Of a stretch of DNA of 64,000 bases, positions 16,807 through 29,272 are shown one piece after another (the first letter of the stretch is position 1; each line of letters opens with the position of its first letter). This DNA comes from Salminus brasiliensis (taxonomy: Eukaryota; Chordata; Actinopteri; Characiformes; Bryconidae), in the NCBI RefSeq assembly GCF_030463535.1, contig NC_132892.1, positions 31,570,436 to 31,634,435 on the forward strand, read 5' to 3'. The notes beneath the pieces are model-generated. The model worked only from the letters and a program-made list of their open reading frames with translations, searched no databases and was not told the origin of the DNA. Position numbers and translations under genes: made by a program.

Positions 16807-16910
16807 CTGTTTCTATGAAAGAGTGGTTGTAGGATTTCTTTGGATTTATTGGTACAAGATGTGGCACAGGATTCTGCATCTGATGAATAAACTTTGCACT
16901 GTCTGATCCA
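16807..16910 (-). CDS. Candidate upstream exon of gene 2 (WIRQ exon)
   Basis: 104 nt with a strong acceptor (TTTTTGCCTGCAG) and a donor ACAG|GTAAAC. In phase 0 in, 2 out it encodes WIRQCKVYSSDAESCATSC, then 15 more residues ending LFHRN. The trailing AG joins C of exon 15801-15846 to give Ser. A second frame is open too. It could be reached from the ATG in the 16-nt exon 18435-18450, or from the phase-0 end of exon B in the tandem array. Confidence 0.45.
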
Positions 16911-17845
16911 CTGCAGGCAAAAACACAGAAAAAAATAAAGCATTAAAATAAAGACAGTATCGCTGTGTATCAGCCAATTTATTGTCCAAAAATGTGATCG
17001 GATTGAGCCGATCATGAGGGCTGATCAGGATTAGGAAGGTTACAGGACCCTGCAGTTCCTCATTCGACTACTTGATGACAATACAGACCTCACTCACGGC
17101 TGCAGAAATCCATTAAAACTAGCTGCTAACAACTCTGATCTCCACAGTGCAGTCTTGCATGGTAATTTATGGTTTCAGAGTTCCGAGACAGCATTTTAAT
17201 TGCGAGTTGATGCCATCTCTACACTCTGAATACAGTGACCTCAATAATGTTTGGACAAATACACATTTTTCCTACATATGCTCCTCATTGTGGGGCTGTG
17301 TAAAATAGTGTTGTAATTTCAACATGGTGGATCTGAGAGGTATTTAAATAAACGTATATTAAGTCTGGAATGTGGGCCTAAATAACGTCTGATTGGACTA
17401 AATGTCTCTTGTGACTACAGCACCTTTCACATAGGGAAGAACTAGTGTGAACATAATTTCTAGTTAAAATCTCGGGTTGATAAGTTGAGTCAGTAAGTAC
17501 CTAAGTACCTGCTTTTACTGGAACGTTACAGTGAGTGACGAGTGTAAACATATAGACTACAGCAAGCAGAGAAGAACTGCAGCACTACTGATTGTTGAGT
17601 TTTGTGAGTGAAACCCTGCTTATGTTCTCTGCTTATGGACACAAACGACACAGCATGGCCGTACACTGGACACTGGACGTACATTTCCCGGTCCAGAAGT
17701 TCAATTTATCTCAATACTGCATTTTTACTGCACTATTTTAAACCCAGAACTATACCACAGTTGCGTTTTTATGTGTTACCTTATAAATTGACTCTTGCTT
17801 GAAGTCTTCACCAATATCGGTGGCTTGTTCTGTGTTGTAGCACAT

Positions 17846-17847
<2 letters not shown>
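16911..17847. other. Intergenic/intronic stretch, no recognised gene
   Basis: AT-rich unique-looking sequence. Small plus-strand ORFs (for example 17608-17802) have no recognisable domain and are not called. Confidence 0.5.

Positions 17848-17882
<35 letters not shown>
17848..17882. repeat. (CA)n microsatellite
   Basis: Uninterrupted CA run of about 17 units after GCGCA. 17883-18434 shows nothing further that I recognise. Confidence 0.85.
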
Positions 17883-17885
<3 letters not shown>

Positions 17886-18434
17886 AGATATACATACACA
17901 AAGAGTGTTTACAACTGACCAAACATGTGTTTTGTGTCCAAATAGTATCTGGATACTTTGACTGGCATTAAAAAAGGGCAATTCCTAAGTAGTGGGTGGG
18001 AAGCTAACAGAGTAATTTGAATGCTGGCCTGCAAACAGTAAAATCACAAACATGAACAGTAATGCACTCTCCTGACCGACCGTTTCTTAATGTGTTTATT
18101 TATAGCCAGTAGGGAAGAAGCCATTGTGCCTAGACCATATGGGATTTTCCGAGCATTCCTTTAGAGCTCAGTGCAGCCAAAACAGTAGCAGTATAAATGG
18201 TAGACGCAATTTTGCATACCACAGTCTGCTGTACTTTGCAGACAAAAGCTAGCAGGCAGCTTCGCAGTGCTTCGCAGGGCTGGAAACCACTGGTTTAACA
18301 AACTATTACTCATAGATAGGAGCAGATGTAAGTCTTATTTAATCATAATTTTGGAAATAATAATTAGTAGTCAATAGTGATTTTAAGTGGGTTTAGTTAT
18401 CTACTGTGTGGCCAGAGTGATCTTTAAGACTTAC

Positions 18435-18450
18435 CTGGATCATATAGTGT
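18435..18450 (-). CDS. Candidate 16-nt microexon
   Basis: Bounded by a good acceptor (CTTTTCCTTCCAG) and a perfect donor (CAG|GTAAGT). It begins ACACT like exon A of the array and may be a shrunken relative. An ATG at 18443 reads M-I-Q and ends in phase 0, which fits the WIRQ exon 16807-16910 and would give gene 2 a longer start (513 residues in all). Read in phase 0, as exon A is, it would lead to stops in the WIRQ exon. Confidence 0.35.
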
Positions 18451-18717
18451 CTGGAAGGAAAAGAGAGAGATCAGATCAGATCAGCTGAGCCTATAACATT
18501 TTGACAGGATTCACCCTGTTCTCAACTGCTGTGCTGTGAGGTCCAGCCTGCCATGTGATTTTTTGGGGTACACATTTTTTGAGGAAAAAAAAATCCTCTT
18601 ACCACTTACACCATCCTCTATTCACATTTTAATTTAATATAATTTTATTATTATTTTACATTTCCTCTTGTCCTAATGGTCCTCAGCTGCTTACATCACA
18701 TTACATGTGTGTTAAGA

Positions 18718-19590
18718 TAATATGATGACTGTTTCTAGATGGAGATGATTTGCATATTGAGATTATTTTTAGATGGAGATGATTTCTAGATAAAGATCAT
18801 TTTTAGATTGAGATGGAGATGATTTCTAAATAGATATGCTAACTACACTGAGATGCTTTCATGATGGAAATGCTTTCAACAAAAAGATGTATTTGTAGAT
18901 GGAGAAGCCTTATAGATGGAGATGCTTTCTAGATAAGGATCTTTAAGTAGTAATGCTTTCAAGAAGAAAAAGCTTTCGAGATGGAAATGTTTACTACAGC
19001 AAGATGCTTTAAAGATGGAAAGATCTAAATCAAGATGATCAAGATGATTTCTAGATGGAGATTATTTCTAGATGAAGATTATTTCTAGATGGAGATAATT
19101 TCTAGATGGAGATTATTTCTAGATGGAGATGTTTTCTAGATGGAGATTATTTCTAGATGGAGATTGTTTCTAGATGGAGCTCATTTCTAAATAAAGCTTT
19201 GTATGTGTCAATTCTTTCGAGGTGGAGAAGCATAAAGAAGATCATTTCTATAGAAGATGCTTTCTACAATTTGATGCTATCTTGATGAAGATAATTTCTA
19301 GATAAAGATGAATTCTAGATGGAGATGATTTCTAGATTTAGATGGAGATAATTACTAGATGGAGATGATTTCTAGATGGAGATGATTTCTAGAATTAGAT
19401 GGAGATAATTGCTAGATGGAGATAGAGATAATTGCTAGATGTAGATAATTACTAGATGTAGATAATTACTAGATGGAGATAGAGATAAGTGCTAGATGGA
19501 GATGTAGATAATTACTATATGGAGATAATTACTAGATGGAGATTATTTCTAGATAAAGATGTTTTCTAGATTGAGAAGCTTTCTAAACCC
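18718..19590. repeat. 17-bp minisatellite, expanded copy
   Basis: Tandem degenerate copies of a 17-bp unit close to GATTTCTAGATGGAGAT, about 50 copies with variants (GATGCTTTC, GATAATTACTAGATG). The same 17-bp unit occurs as a short run in every later array unit between segment C and exon B. In this first unit it is greatly expanded, and exon D and segment C are missing. Confidence 0.85.
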
Positions 19591-22232
19591 TATTGTGTGT
19601 GTGTGTGTGTGTGTGTTTGTGTGTGTATGTGTGTGTGTTACCTCATTGTGCGGTTGCTGGAGTTCTCTGTTGTTACTGGTGGGATGTTTTGTGCCCCCTG
19701 TTGTCATCTGATTAGTGCCAGCTAGACTGTCCATAACTACAGGGAACACACACAGCTGGTTTAGAGGAAAAAGACTGATGAAAGAGGAGCAAGAGATCTG
19801 TCATCTGCATCACCTCCCAGAGAAAGAAAGAGACTAAAGGAGAATTTGTGTGAATTAACTCACGGACCATATAATTGTCCACTAACAAAAGAGTAAAGAG
19901 TAAAAACTCCAACATGAGGGACTGAAGTCCAGTTCCTGATGTTACAGTGAGAGCAGATCTTCTAGTTTGTGCATTAGCTGCCACCAGCCAATGAAACCTT
20001 TCTGTTATTTTAAGGACTGACCAGTAGGGGGTGTTGGTGTCTCCGCTCCAGAACCTCCAGAGTCCAGTGTCTGAGAGAGAGACAGAGAGAGGGAGACAGT
20101 TAGTACTTTAGCATATTTTAGCAGTGTACAGATTATAATGAATATCTGACATGCAAATCTATATAAACATCTAATGATATTTGACTCAATAAACTCACTA
20201 TAATAATGTGGTGTGTGTACATGTGTGTGAGAGAGAGACGGCTGGTTTAAACAGGAAGGAGATCTGGACTGATGTACAAACAGCAGCTATGCTTTCATTC
20301 TACTATAAAGTCTGATGTTAAACACAGCAGTAACACTTGCATCACACTCCACTTGTGTTGGATTAATATGATGACTGTAGACGTAGAAGCTTTCACGATT
20401 GAGATGCTTTCTAGAAGTAGAAGCGTTTACGACTGAGATGCTTTCTAGAAGTAGAAGCTTTCAGGATTGAGATGCTTTCGAGACATAGAAGCTTTCACGA
20501 TTGAGATGCTTTCTAAACGTAGAAGCGTTTATGACTGAGATGCTTTCTAGAAGTAGAAGCTTTCAGGATTGAGATGATTTCTAAACGTAGAAGCTTTCAG
20601 GATTGAGATGCTTTCTAGACATAGAAGCTTTCATGATTGAGATGCTTTCTAGACGTAGAAGCTTTCATGATTAAGATGCTTTCTAAACGTAGAAGCTTTC
20701 AGGATTGAGATGCTTTCTAGACATAGAAGCTTTCATGATTGAGATGCTTTCTAGACATAGAAGCTTTCATGATTGAGATGCTTTTTAGAAGTAGAAGCTT
20801 TCATGATTGAGATGCTTTCTAGACATAGAAGCTTTCATGATTGAGATGCTTTCTAGAAGTAGAAGCTTTCAGGATTAAGATGCTTTCTAGATGTAGAAGC
20901 TTTCATGATTAAGATGCTTTCTAGAAGTAGAAGCTTTCAGGATTGAGATGCTTTCTGGACGCAGAAGCTTTCATGATTGAGATGCTTTCTAGACATAGAA
21001 GCTTTCACGACTGAGATGCTTTCTAGAGGTAGAAGCTTTCAGGATTAAGATGCTTTCTAGAAGTAGAAGCTTTCATTATTAAGATGCTTTCTGGACGTAG
21101 AAGCTTTCATGACTGAGATGCTTTCTAAACGTAGAAGCGTTTACGACTGAGATGCTTTCTAGAAGTAGAAGCTTTCAGGATTGAGATGCTTTCTAGACGT
21201 AGAAGCTTTCATGATTGAGATGATTTCTAAACGTAGAGGCTTTCAGGATTGAGATGCTTTCTAGACATAGAAGCTTTCATGATTGAGATGCTTTCTAGAC
21301 ATAGAAGCTTTCATGATTGAGATGATTTTTAGAAGTAGAAGCTTTCACGATTGAGACGCTTTCTAGACATAGAAGCTTTCATGATTGACATGCTTTCTAG
21401 AAGTAGAAGCTTTCATGATTAAGATGCTTTCTAGAAGTAGAAGCTTTCAGGATTTAGATGCTTTCTGGACGCAGAAGCTTTCACGACTGAGATGCTTTCT
21501 AGACATAGAAGCTTTCATGATTGAGATGCTTTTTAGAAGTAGAAGCTTTCACGATTGAGACGCTTTCTAGACATAGAAGCTTTCATGATTGACATGCTTT
21601 CTAGAAGTAGAAGCTTTCAGGATTAAGATGCTTTCTAGAAGTAGAAGCTTTCATGATTAAGATGCTTTCTAGAAGTAGAAGCTTTCAGGATTGAGATGCT
21701 GTCTGGACGCAGAAGCTTTCACGACTGAGATGCTTTCTAGAGGTAGAAGCTTTCATGATTGAGATGCTTTCTAGAAGTAGAAGCTTTCATGATTGAGATG
21801 CTTTCTAGACATAGAAGCTTTCATGACTGAGATGCTTTCTAGAGGTAGAAGCTTTCACGATTGAGATGCTTTCTAGAAGTAGAAGCTTTCATGATTAAGA
21901 TGCTTTCTGGACGTAGAAGCTTTCACGACAGAGATGCCTTCTAGAAGTAGAAGCTTTCAGGATTGAGATGCTTTCTAGACGTAGAAGCTTTCACGATTGA
22001 GATGCTATCTAGAGGTAGAAGCTTTCATGATTTAGATGCTTTCTAGAAGAAGAAGCTTTCATGACTGAGATGCTTTCTAGACGTAGAAGCTTTCATGATT
22101 GAGATGCTTTCAAGAAGTAGAAGCTTTCAGGAGTGAGATGCTTTCTAGACGTAGAAGCTTTCATGATTGAGATGCTTTCTAGAAGTAGAAGCTTTCACGA
22201 TTGAGATGCTTTCTAGAAGTAGAAGCTTTCAC
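19591..22232 (-). repeat. Array unit 1 (left edge, diverged)
   Basis: Exon B 19642-19736, exon A 20022-20070; no exon D or segment C. B carries changes (GGTKHPT; LQQPHNE). One G fewer after the B acceptor shifts the frame of the intronic ORF. Minisatellite block 20381-22232 is the longest, about 54 copies, and the most mixed (CATGATT, CAGGATT, ACATAGAAG variants). Confidence 0.85.
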
Positions 22233-22789
22233 ATGGTGTGCATGAATGTAAGAGCTGGGTTAATCAGGATGGAGATCTGGGCTGATGTATGATGGATGTA
22301 TGATCATTTATGGTTTCATTCTACTATAAAACACAGCAGTACCACTTACACCAGATTAGATTGGTAAGTTACCTTTAACTTGATCTCCTCTGATCCATTC
22401 TCTTCCTTAGTGGGTGTGTCCTGATTGTCCATAGAAAGCTACATTATTAAGAGATGATAATATTGTCCCATTTTAGCAGGTATTAGCATTGAACACATAT
22501 ATTTTCAGTTTTGCTAAGTTGTGAGTGAAGATGAGGATCAGGAAGCAGAACAGAGCTCCAGAAACACAAAGCAGAATCAACACAGATAAGTAAAGCATAA
22601 TGCAGTAGATAGGAAAGGCAAATTGTCTGAATAATTACTAGATTGAAATCATTTCTAGATGGAGATGGAGAAAATGACAAGATGGAGATGAGTTCTAGAT
22701 GGAGATGATTTCTGGATAAAGATGGTTTCTAGATGGAGATGATTTCTAGATGTTCTCTTGATTGAGAAGCTTTCTAAACCCTATTGTGC

Positions 22790-22820
<31 letters not shown>

Positions 22821-24916
22821 TGTGTTACCTCATCGTGCAGTTGCTTGAGTTCTCTGTTGTTACTGGTGGGAGGTTTTGTGTCCCCTGTTGTCATCTGATT
22901 AGTGCCAGCTAGACTGTCCATAACTACAGGGGAACACACACAGCTGGTTTAGAGGAAAAAGACAGATGAAAGAGGAGCAAGAGATCTGTCATCTGCATCA
23001 CCTCCCAGAGAAAGAAAGAGACTAAAGGAGAATTTGTGTGAATTAACCCATGGACCATATAATTGTCCACTAACAAAAGAGTAAAGAGTAAAAACTCCAA
23101 CATGAGGGACTGAAGTCCAGTTCCTGATGTTACAGTGAGAGCAGATCTTCTAGTTTGTGCATTAGCTGCCACCAGCCAATGAAACCTTTCTGTTATTTTA
23201 AGAACTGACCAGTAGGGGGTGTTGGTGTCTCCGCTCCAGAACCTCCTGAGTCCAGTGTCTGAGAGAGAGACAGAGAGAGGGAGACAGTTAGTACTTTAGC
23301 ATATTTTAGCAGTGTACAGATTATAATGAATATCTGACATGCAAATCTATATAAACATCTAATGATATTTGACTCATTAAACTCACTATAATAATGTGGT
23401 GTGTGTACATGTGTGTGAGAGAGAGACGGCTGGTTTAAACAGGAAGGAGATCTGGACTGATGTACAAACAGCAGCTATGCTTTCATTCTAGTATAAAGTC
23501 TGATGTTAAACACAGCAGTAACACTTACATCACACTCCACTTGTGTTGGGTTAATATGATGACTGTAGACGTAGAAGCTTTCACGATTGAGATGCTTTCT
23601 AGAAGTAGAAGCTTTCACGATTGAGATGCTTTCTAGAAGTAGAAGCTTTCACGATTGAGATGCTTTCTAGAAGTAGAAGCGTTTACGACTGAGATGCTTT
23701 CTAGAAGTAGAAGCGTTTACGACTGAGATGCTTTCTAGAAGTAGAAGCTTTCATGATTGAGATGCTTTCTAGATGTAGAAGCTTTCATGATTAAGATGCT
23801 TTCTAGACGTAGAAGCTGTCATGATTGAGATGCTTTCTAGACATAGAAGCTTTCACGATTGAGATATTTTCTAAACGTAGAAGTGTTTACGACTGAGATG
23901 CTTTCTAGAAGTAGAAGCGTTTACGACTGAGATGCTTTCTAGAAGTAGAAGCGTTTACGACTGAGATGCTTTCTAGAAGTAGAAGCTTTCATGATTGAGA
24001 TGCTTTCTAGATGTAGAAGCTTTCATGATTAAGATGCTTTCTAGACGTAGAAGCTTTCATGATTGAGATGCTTTCTAGACATAGAAGCTTTCACGATTGA
24101 GATGCTTTCTAAACTTAGAAGCATTTACGACTGAGATGCTTTCTAGAAGTAGAAGCTTTCATGATTGAGATGCTTTCTAGACATAGAAGCTTTCACGACA
24201 GAGATGCTTTCTAGAAGTAGAAGCTTTCAGGATTGAGATGCTTTCTAGACGTAGAAGCTTTCACTATTGAGATGCTTTCTAGAGCTAGAAGCTTTCATGA
24301 TTTAGATGCTTTCTAGAAGAAGAAGCTTTCGCGATTGAGATGCTTTCTAGACGTAGAAGCTTTCACATGGTGTGCATGAATGTAAGAGCTGGGTTAATCA
24401 GGATGGAGATCTGGGCTGATGTATGATGGATGTATGATCATTTATGGTTTCATTCTACTATAAAACACAGCAGTACCACTTACACCAGATTAGATTGGTA
24501 AATTACATTTAACTTGTCCTCCTCTGAACCATTCTCTTCCTTAGGGGGTGTGTCCTGATTGTCAATAGAAAGCTGCATTAATCAGAGATGATAATATTGT
24601 CCCATTTTAGCAGGTATTAGCATTGAACACATATATTTTCAGTTTTACTACGTTGTGAGTGAAGATGAGGATCAGGAAGCAGAACAGAGCTCCAGAAACA
24701 CAAAGCAGAATCAACACGGATAAGTAAAGCATAATGCAGTAGATAGGAAAGGCAAATTGTCTGAATAATTACTAGATTGAAATCATTTCTAGATGGAGAT
24801 GGAGAAAATTACAAGATGGAGATGAGTTCTAGATGGAGATGATTTCTGGATAAAGATGGTTTCTAGATGGAGATGATTTCTAGATGTTCTCTTGATTGAG
24901 AAGCTTTCTAAACCCT

Positions 24917-24960
<44 letters not shown>

Positions 24961-27259
24961 TTTGTTACCTCATCGTGCAGTTGCTTGAGTTCTCTGTTGT
25001 TACTGGTGGGAGGTTTTGTGTCCCCTGTTGTCATCTGATTAGTGCCAGCTAGACTGTCCATAACTACAGGGGAACACACACAGCTGGTTTAGAGGAAAAA
25101 GACTGATGAAAGAGGAGCAAGAGATCTGTCATCTGCATCACCTCCCAGAGAAAGAAAGAGACAAAAGGAGAATTTGTGTGAATTAACCCATGGACCATAT
25201 AATTGTCCACTAACAAAAGAGTAAAGAGTAAAAACTCCAACATGAGGGACTGAAGTCCAGTTCCTGATGTTACAGTGAGAGCAGATCTTCTAGTTTGTGC
25301 ATTAGCTGCCACCAGCCAATGAAACCTTTCTGTTATTTTCAGGACTGACCAGTAGGGGGTGTTGGTGTCTCCGCTCCATAACCTCCTGAGTCCAGTGTCT
25401 GAGAGAGAGACAGAGAGAGGGAGACAGTTAGTACTTTAGTATATTTTAGCAGTGTACAGATTATAATGAATATCTGACATGCAAATCTATATAAACATCT
25501 AATGATATTTGACTCATTAAACTCACTATAATAATGTGGTGTGTGTACATGTGTGTGAGAGAGAGGGCTGGTTTAAACAGGAAGGAGATCTGGACTGATG
25601 TACAAACAGCAGCTATGCTTTCATTCTACTATAAAGTCTGATGTTAAACACAGCAGTAACACTTACATCACACTCCACTTGTGTTGGGTTAATATGATAA
25701 CTGTAGACGTAGAAGCTTTCACGATTGAGATGCTTTCTAGAAGTAGAAGTGTTTACGACTGAGATGCTTTCTAGAAGTAGAAGCTTTCATGATTAAGATG
25801 CTTTCTGGACGTAGAAGCTTTCACGACTGAGATGCTTTCTAAACGTAGAAGCGTTTACGACTGAGATGCTTTCTAGAAGTAGAAGCTTTCAGGATTGAGA
25901 TGCTTTCTAGACATTGAAGCTTTCGCGATTGAGATGCTTTCTAGAAGTAGAAGCTTTCGCGATTGAGATGCTTTCTAGACATAGAAGCTTTCGCGATTGA
26001 AATGCTTCCTAGAAGTAGAAGCTTTCACGATTGAGATGCTTTCTAGAAGTAGAAGCTTTCGCAATTGAGATGCTTTCTAGACATAGAAGCTTTCGCGATT
26101 GAAATGCTTCCTAGAAGTAGAAGCTTTCACGATTGAGATGCTTTCTAGAAGTAGAAGCTTTCAGGATTGAGATGCTTTCTAGAAGTAGAAGCTTTCGCGA
26201 TTGAGATGCTTTCTAGACATAGAAGCTTTCGCGATTGAAATGCTTCCTAGAAGTAGAAGCTTTCACGATTGAGATGCTTTCTAGAAGTAGAAGCTTTCAG
26301 GATTGAGATGCTTTCTAGAAGTAGAAGCTTTCGCGATTGAGATGCTTTCTAGACATAGAAGCTTTCGCGATTGAAATGCTTCCTAGAAGTAGAAGCTTTC
26401 ACGATTGAGATGCTTTCTAGAAGTAGAAGCTTTCGCGATTGAGATGCTTTCTAGAAGTAGAAGCTTTCACGATTGAGATGCTTTCTAGAAGTAGAAGCTT
26501 TCACGATTGAGATGCTTTCTAGAAGTAGAAGCTTTCGCGATTGAGATGCTTTCTAGAAGTAGAAGCTTTCACAATTGAGATGCTTTCTAGAAGTAGAAGC
26601 TTTCGTGATTGAGATGCTTTCTAGAAGTAGAAGCTTTCACGATTGAGATGCTTTCTAGAAGTAGAAGCTTTCGCGATTGAGATGCTTTCTAGAAGTAGAA
26701 GCTTTCACATGGTGTGCATGAATGTAAGAGCTGGGTTAATCAGGATGGAGATCTGGGCTGATGTATGATGGATGTATGATCATTTATGGTTTCATTCTAC
26801 TATAAAACACAGCAGTACCACTTACACCAGATTAGATTGGTAAATTACCTTTAACTTGTTCTCCTCTGAACCATTCTCTTCCTTAGGGGGTGTGTCCTGA
26901 TTGTCAATAGAAAGCTGCATTAATAAGAGATGGTAATATTGTCCCATTTTAGCAGGTATTAGCATTGAACACATATATTTTCAGTTTTGCTACGTTGTGA
27001 GTGAAGATGAGGATCAGGAAGCAGAACAGAGCTCCAGAAACACAAAGCAGGATCAACACGGATAAGTAAAGCATAATGCAGTAGATAGGAAAGGCAAATT
27101 GTCTGAATAATTACTAGATTGAAATCATTTCTAGATGGAGATGGAGAAAATGACAAGATGGAGATGAGTTCTAGATGGAGATGATTTCTGGATAAAGATG
27201 GTTTCTAGATGGAGATGATTTCTAGATGTTCTCTTGATTGAGAAGCTTTGTAAACCCTA

Positions 27260-27292
<33 letters not shown>

Positions 27293-29218
27293 TGTGTTAC
27301 CTCATCGTGCAGTTGCTTGAGTTCTCTGTTGTTACTGGTGGGAGGTTTTGTGTCCCCTGTTGTCATCTGATTAGTGCCAGCTAGACTGTCCATAACTACA
27401 GGGGAACACACACAGATGGTTTAGAGGAAAAAGACTGATGAAAGAGGAGCAAGAGATCTGTCATCTGCATCACCTCCCAGAGAACGAAAGAGACTAAAGG
27501 AGAATTTGTGTGAATTAACCCATGGACCATATAATTGTCCACTAACAAAAGAGTAAAGAGTAAAAACTCCAACATGAGGGACTGAAGTCCAGTTCCTGAT
27601 GTTACAGTGAGAGCAGATCTTCTAGTTTGTGCATTAGCTGCCACCAGCCAATGAAACCTTTCTGTTATTTTCAGGACTGACCAGTAGGGGGTGTTGGTGT
27701 CTCCGCTCCAGAACCTCCTGAGTCCAGTGTCTGAGAGAGAGACAGAGAGAGGGAGACAGTTAGTACTTTAGCATATTTTAGCAGTGTACAGATTATAATG
27801 AATATCTGACATGCAAATCTATATAAACATCTAATGATATTTGACTCATTAAACTCACTATAATAATGTGGTGTGTGTACATGTGTGTGAGAGAGAGACG
27901 GCTGGTTTAAACAGGAAGGAGATCTGGACTGATGTACAAACAGCAGCTATGCTTTCATTCTACTATAAAGTCTGATGTTAAACACAGCAGTAACACTTAC
28001 ATCACACTCCACTTGTGTTGGGTTAATATGATAACTGTAGACGTAGAAGCTTTCACGATTGAGATGCTTTCTAGAAGTAGAAGTGTTTACGACTGAGATG
28101 CTTTCTAGAAGTAGAAGCTTTCATGATTAAGATGCTTTCTGGACGTAGAAGCTTTCACGACTGAGATGCTTTCTAAACGTAGAAGCGTTTACGACTGAGA
28201 TGCTTTCTAGAAGTAGAAGCTTTCACGATTGAGATGCTTTCTAGAAGTAGAAGCTTTCAGGATTGAGATGCTTTCTAGAATTAGAAGCTTTCACGATTGA
28301 GATGCTTTCTAGAAATAGAAGCTTTCAGGATTGAGATGCTTTGTAGAATTAGAAGCTTTCATGATTGAGATGCTTTCTAGAAGTAGAAGCTTTCAGGATT
28401 GAGATGCTTTCTAGAAGTAGAAGCTTTCACGATTGAGATGCTTTCTAGAAGTAGAAGCTTTCACGATTGAGATGCTTTCTAGAATTAGAAGCTTTCACGA
28501 TTGAGATGCTTTCTAGAAGTAGAAGCTTTCACGATTGAGATGCTTTCTAGAAGTAGAAGCTTTCGCGATTGAGATGCTTTCTAGAAGTAGAAGCTTTCAC
28601 GATTGAGATGCTTTCTAGAAGTAGAAGCTTTCGCGATTGAGATGCTTTCTAGAAGTAGAAGCTTTCACATGATGTGCATGAATGTAAGAGCTGGGTTAAT
28701 CAGGATGGAGATCTGGGCTGATGTATGATGGATGTATGATCATTTATGGTTTCATTCTACTATAAAACACAGCAGTACCACTTACACCAGATTAGATTGG
28801 TAAATTACCTTTAACTTGTTCTCTTCTGAACCATTCTCTTCCTTAGGGGGTGTGTCCTGATTGTCAATAGAAAGCTGCATTAATAAGAGATGATAATATT
28901 GTCCCATTTTAGCAGGTATTAGCATTGAACACATATATTTTCAGTTTTGCTACGTTGTGAGTGAAGATGAGGATCAGGAAGCAGAACAGAGCTCCAGAAA
29001 CACAAAGCAGAATCAACACGGATAAGTAAAGCATAATGCAGTAGATCGGAAAGGCAAATTGTCTGAATAATTACTAGATTGAAATCATTTCTAGATGGAG
29101 ATGGAGAAAATTACAAGATGGAGATGAGTTCTAGATGGAGATGATTTCTGGATAAAGATGGTTTCTAGATGGAGATGATTTCTAGATGTTCTCTTGATTG
29201 AGAAGCTTTCTAAACCCT

Positions 29219-29272
<54 letters not shown>

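Noticed and set aside
19549-19749. ORFs with long Thr-His runs (THTHTHTH)
   Set aside because: Readthrough of exon B into the (CA)n tract of the next intron. Only the part up to GAG|GTAAC is taken as coding.
20381-22232. Minisatellite blocks as CRISPR arrays
   Set aside because: There are no unique spacers; the whole 34 bp repeats and it is eukaryotic DNA with introns and transposons.
22483-22680. 65-codon minus-strand ORF (MSFSPSPSRND...) in many units
   Set aside because: Its Met depends on TGACA versus TTACA in the 17-bp repeat and is absent from about half of the units. It is the shadow frame of segment C.
22924-23172. Conserved 82-codon minus-strand ORF with a hydrophobic core (LEFLLFTLLLVDNYMV), present in every unit
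   Set aside because: It starts with GTG, not ATG, and lies wholly between the donor of exon A and the acceptor of exon B. If the intron were retained after A, the reading meets TGA within a few codons. Conservation is explained by recent unit duplication. It is open in all copies but need not be coding.
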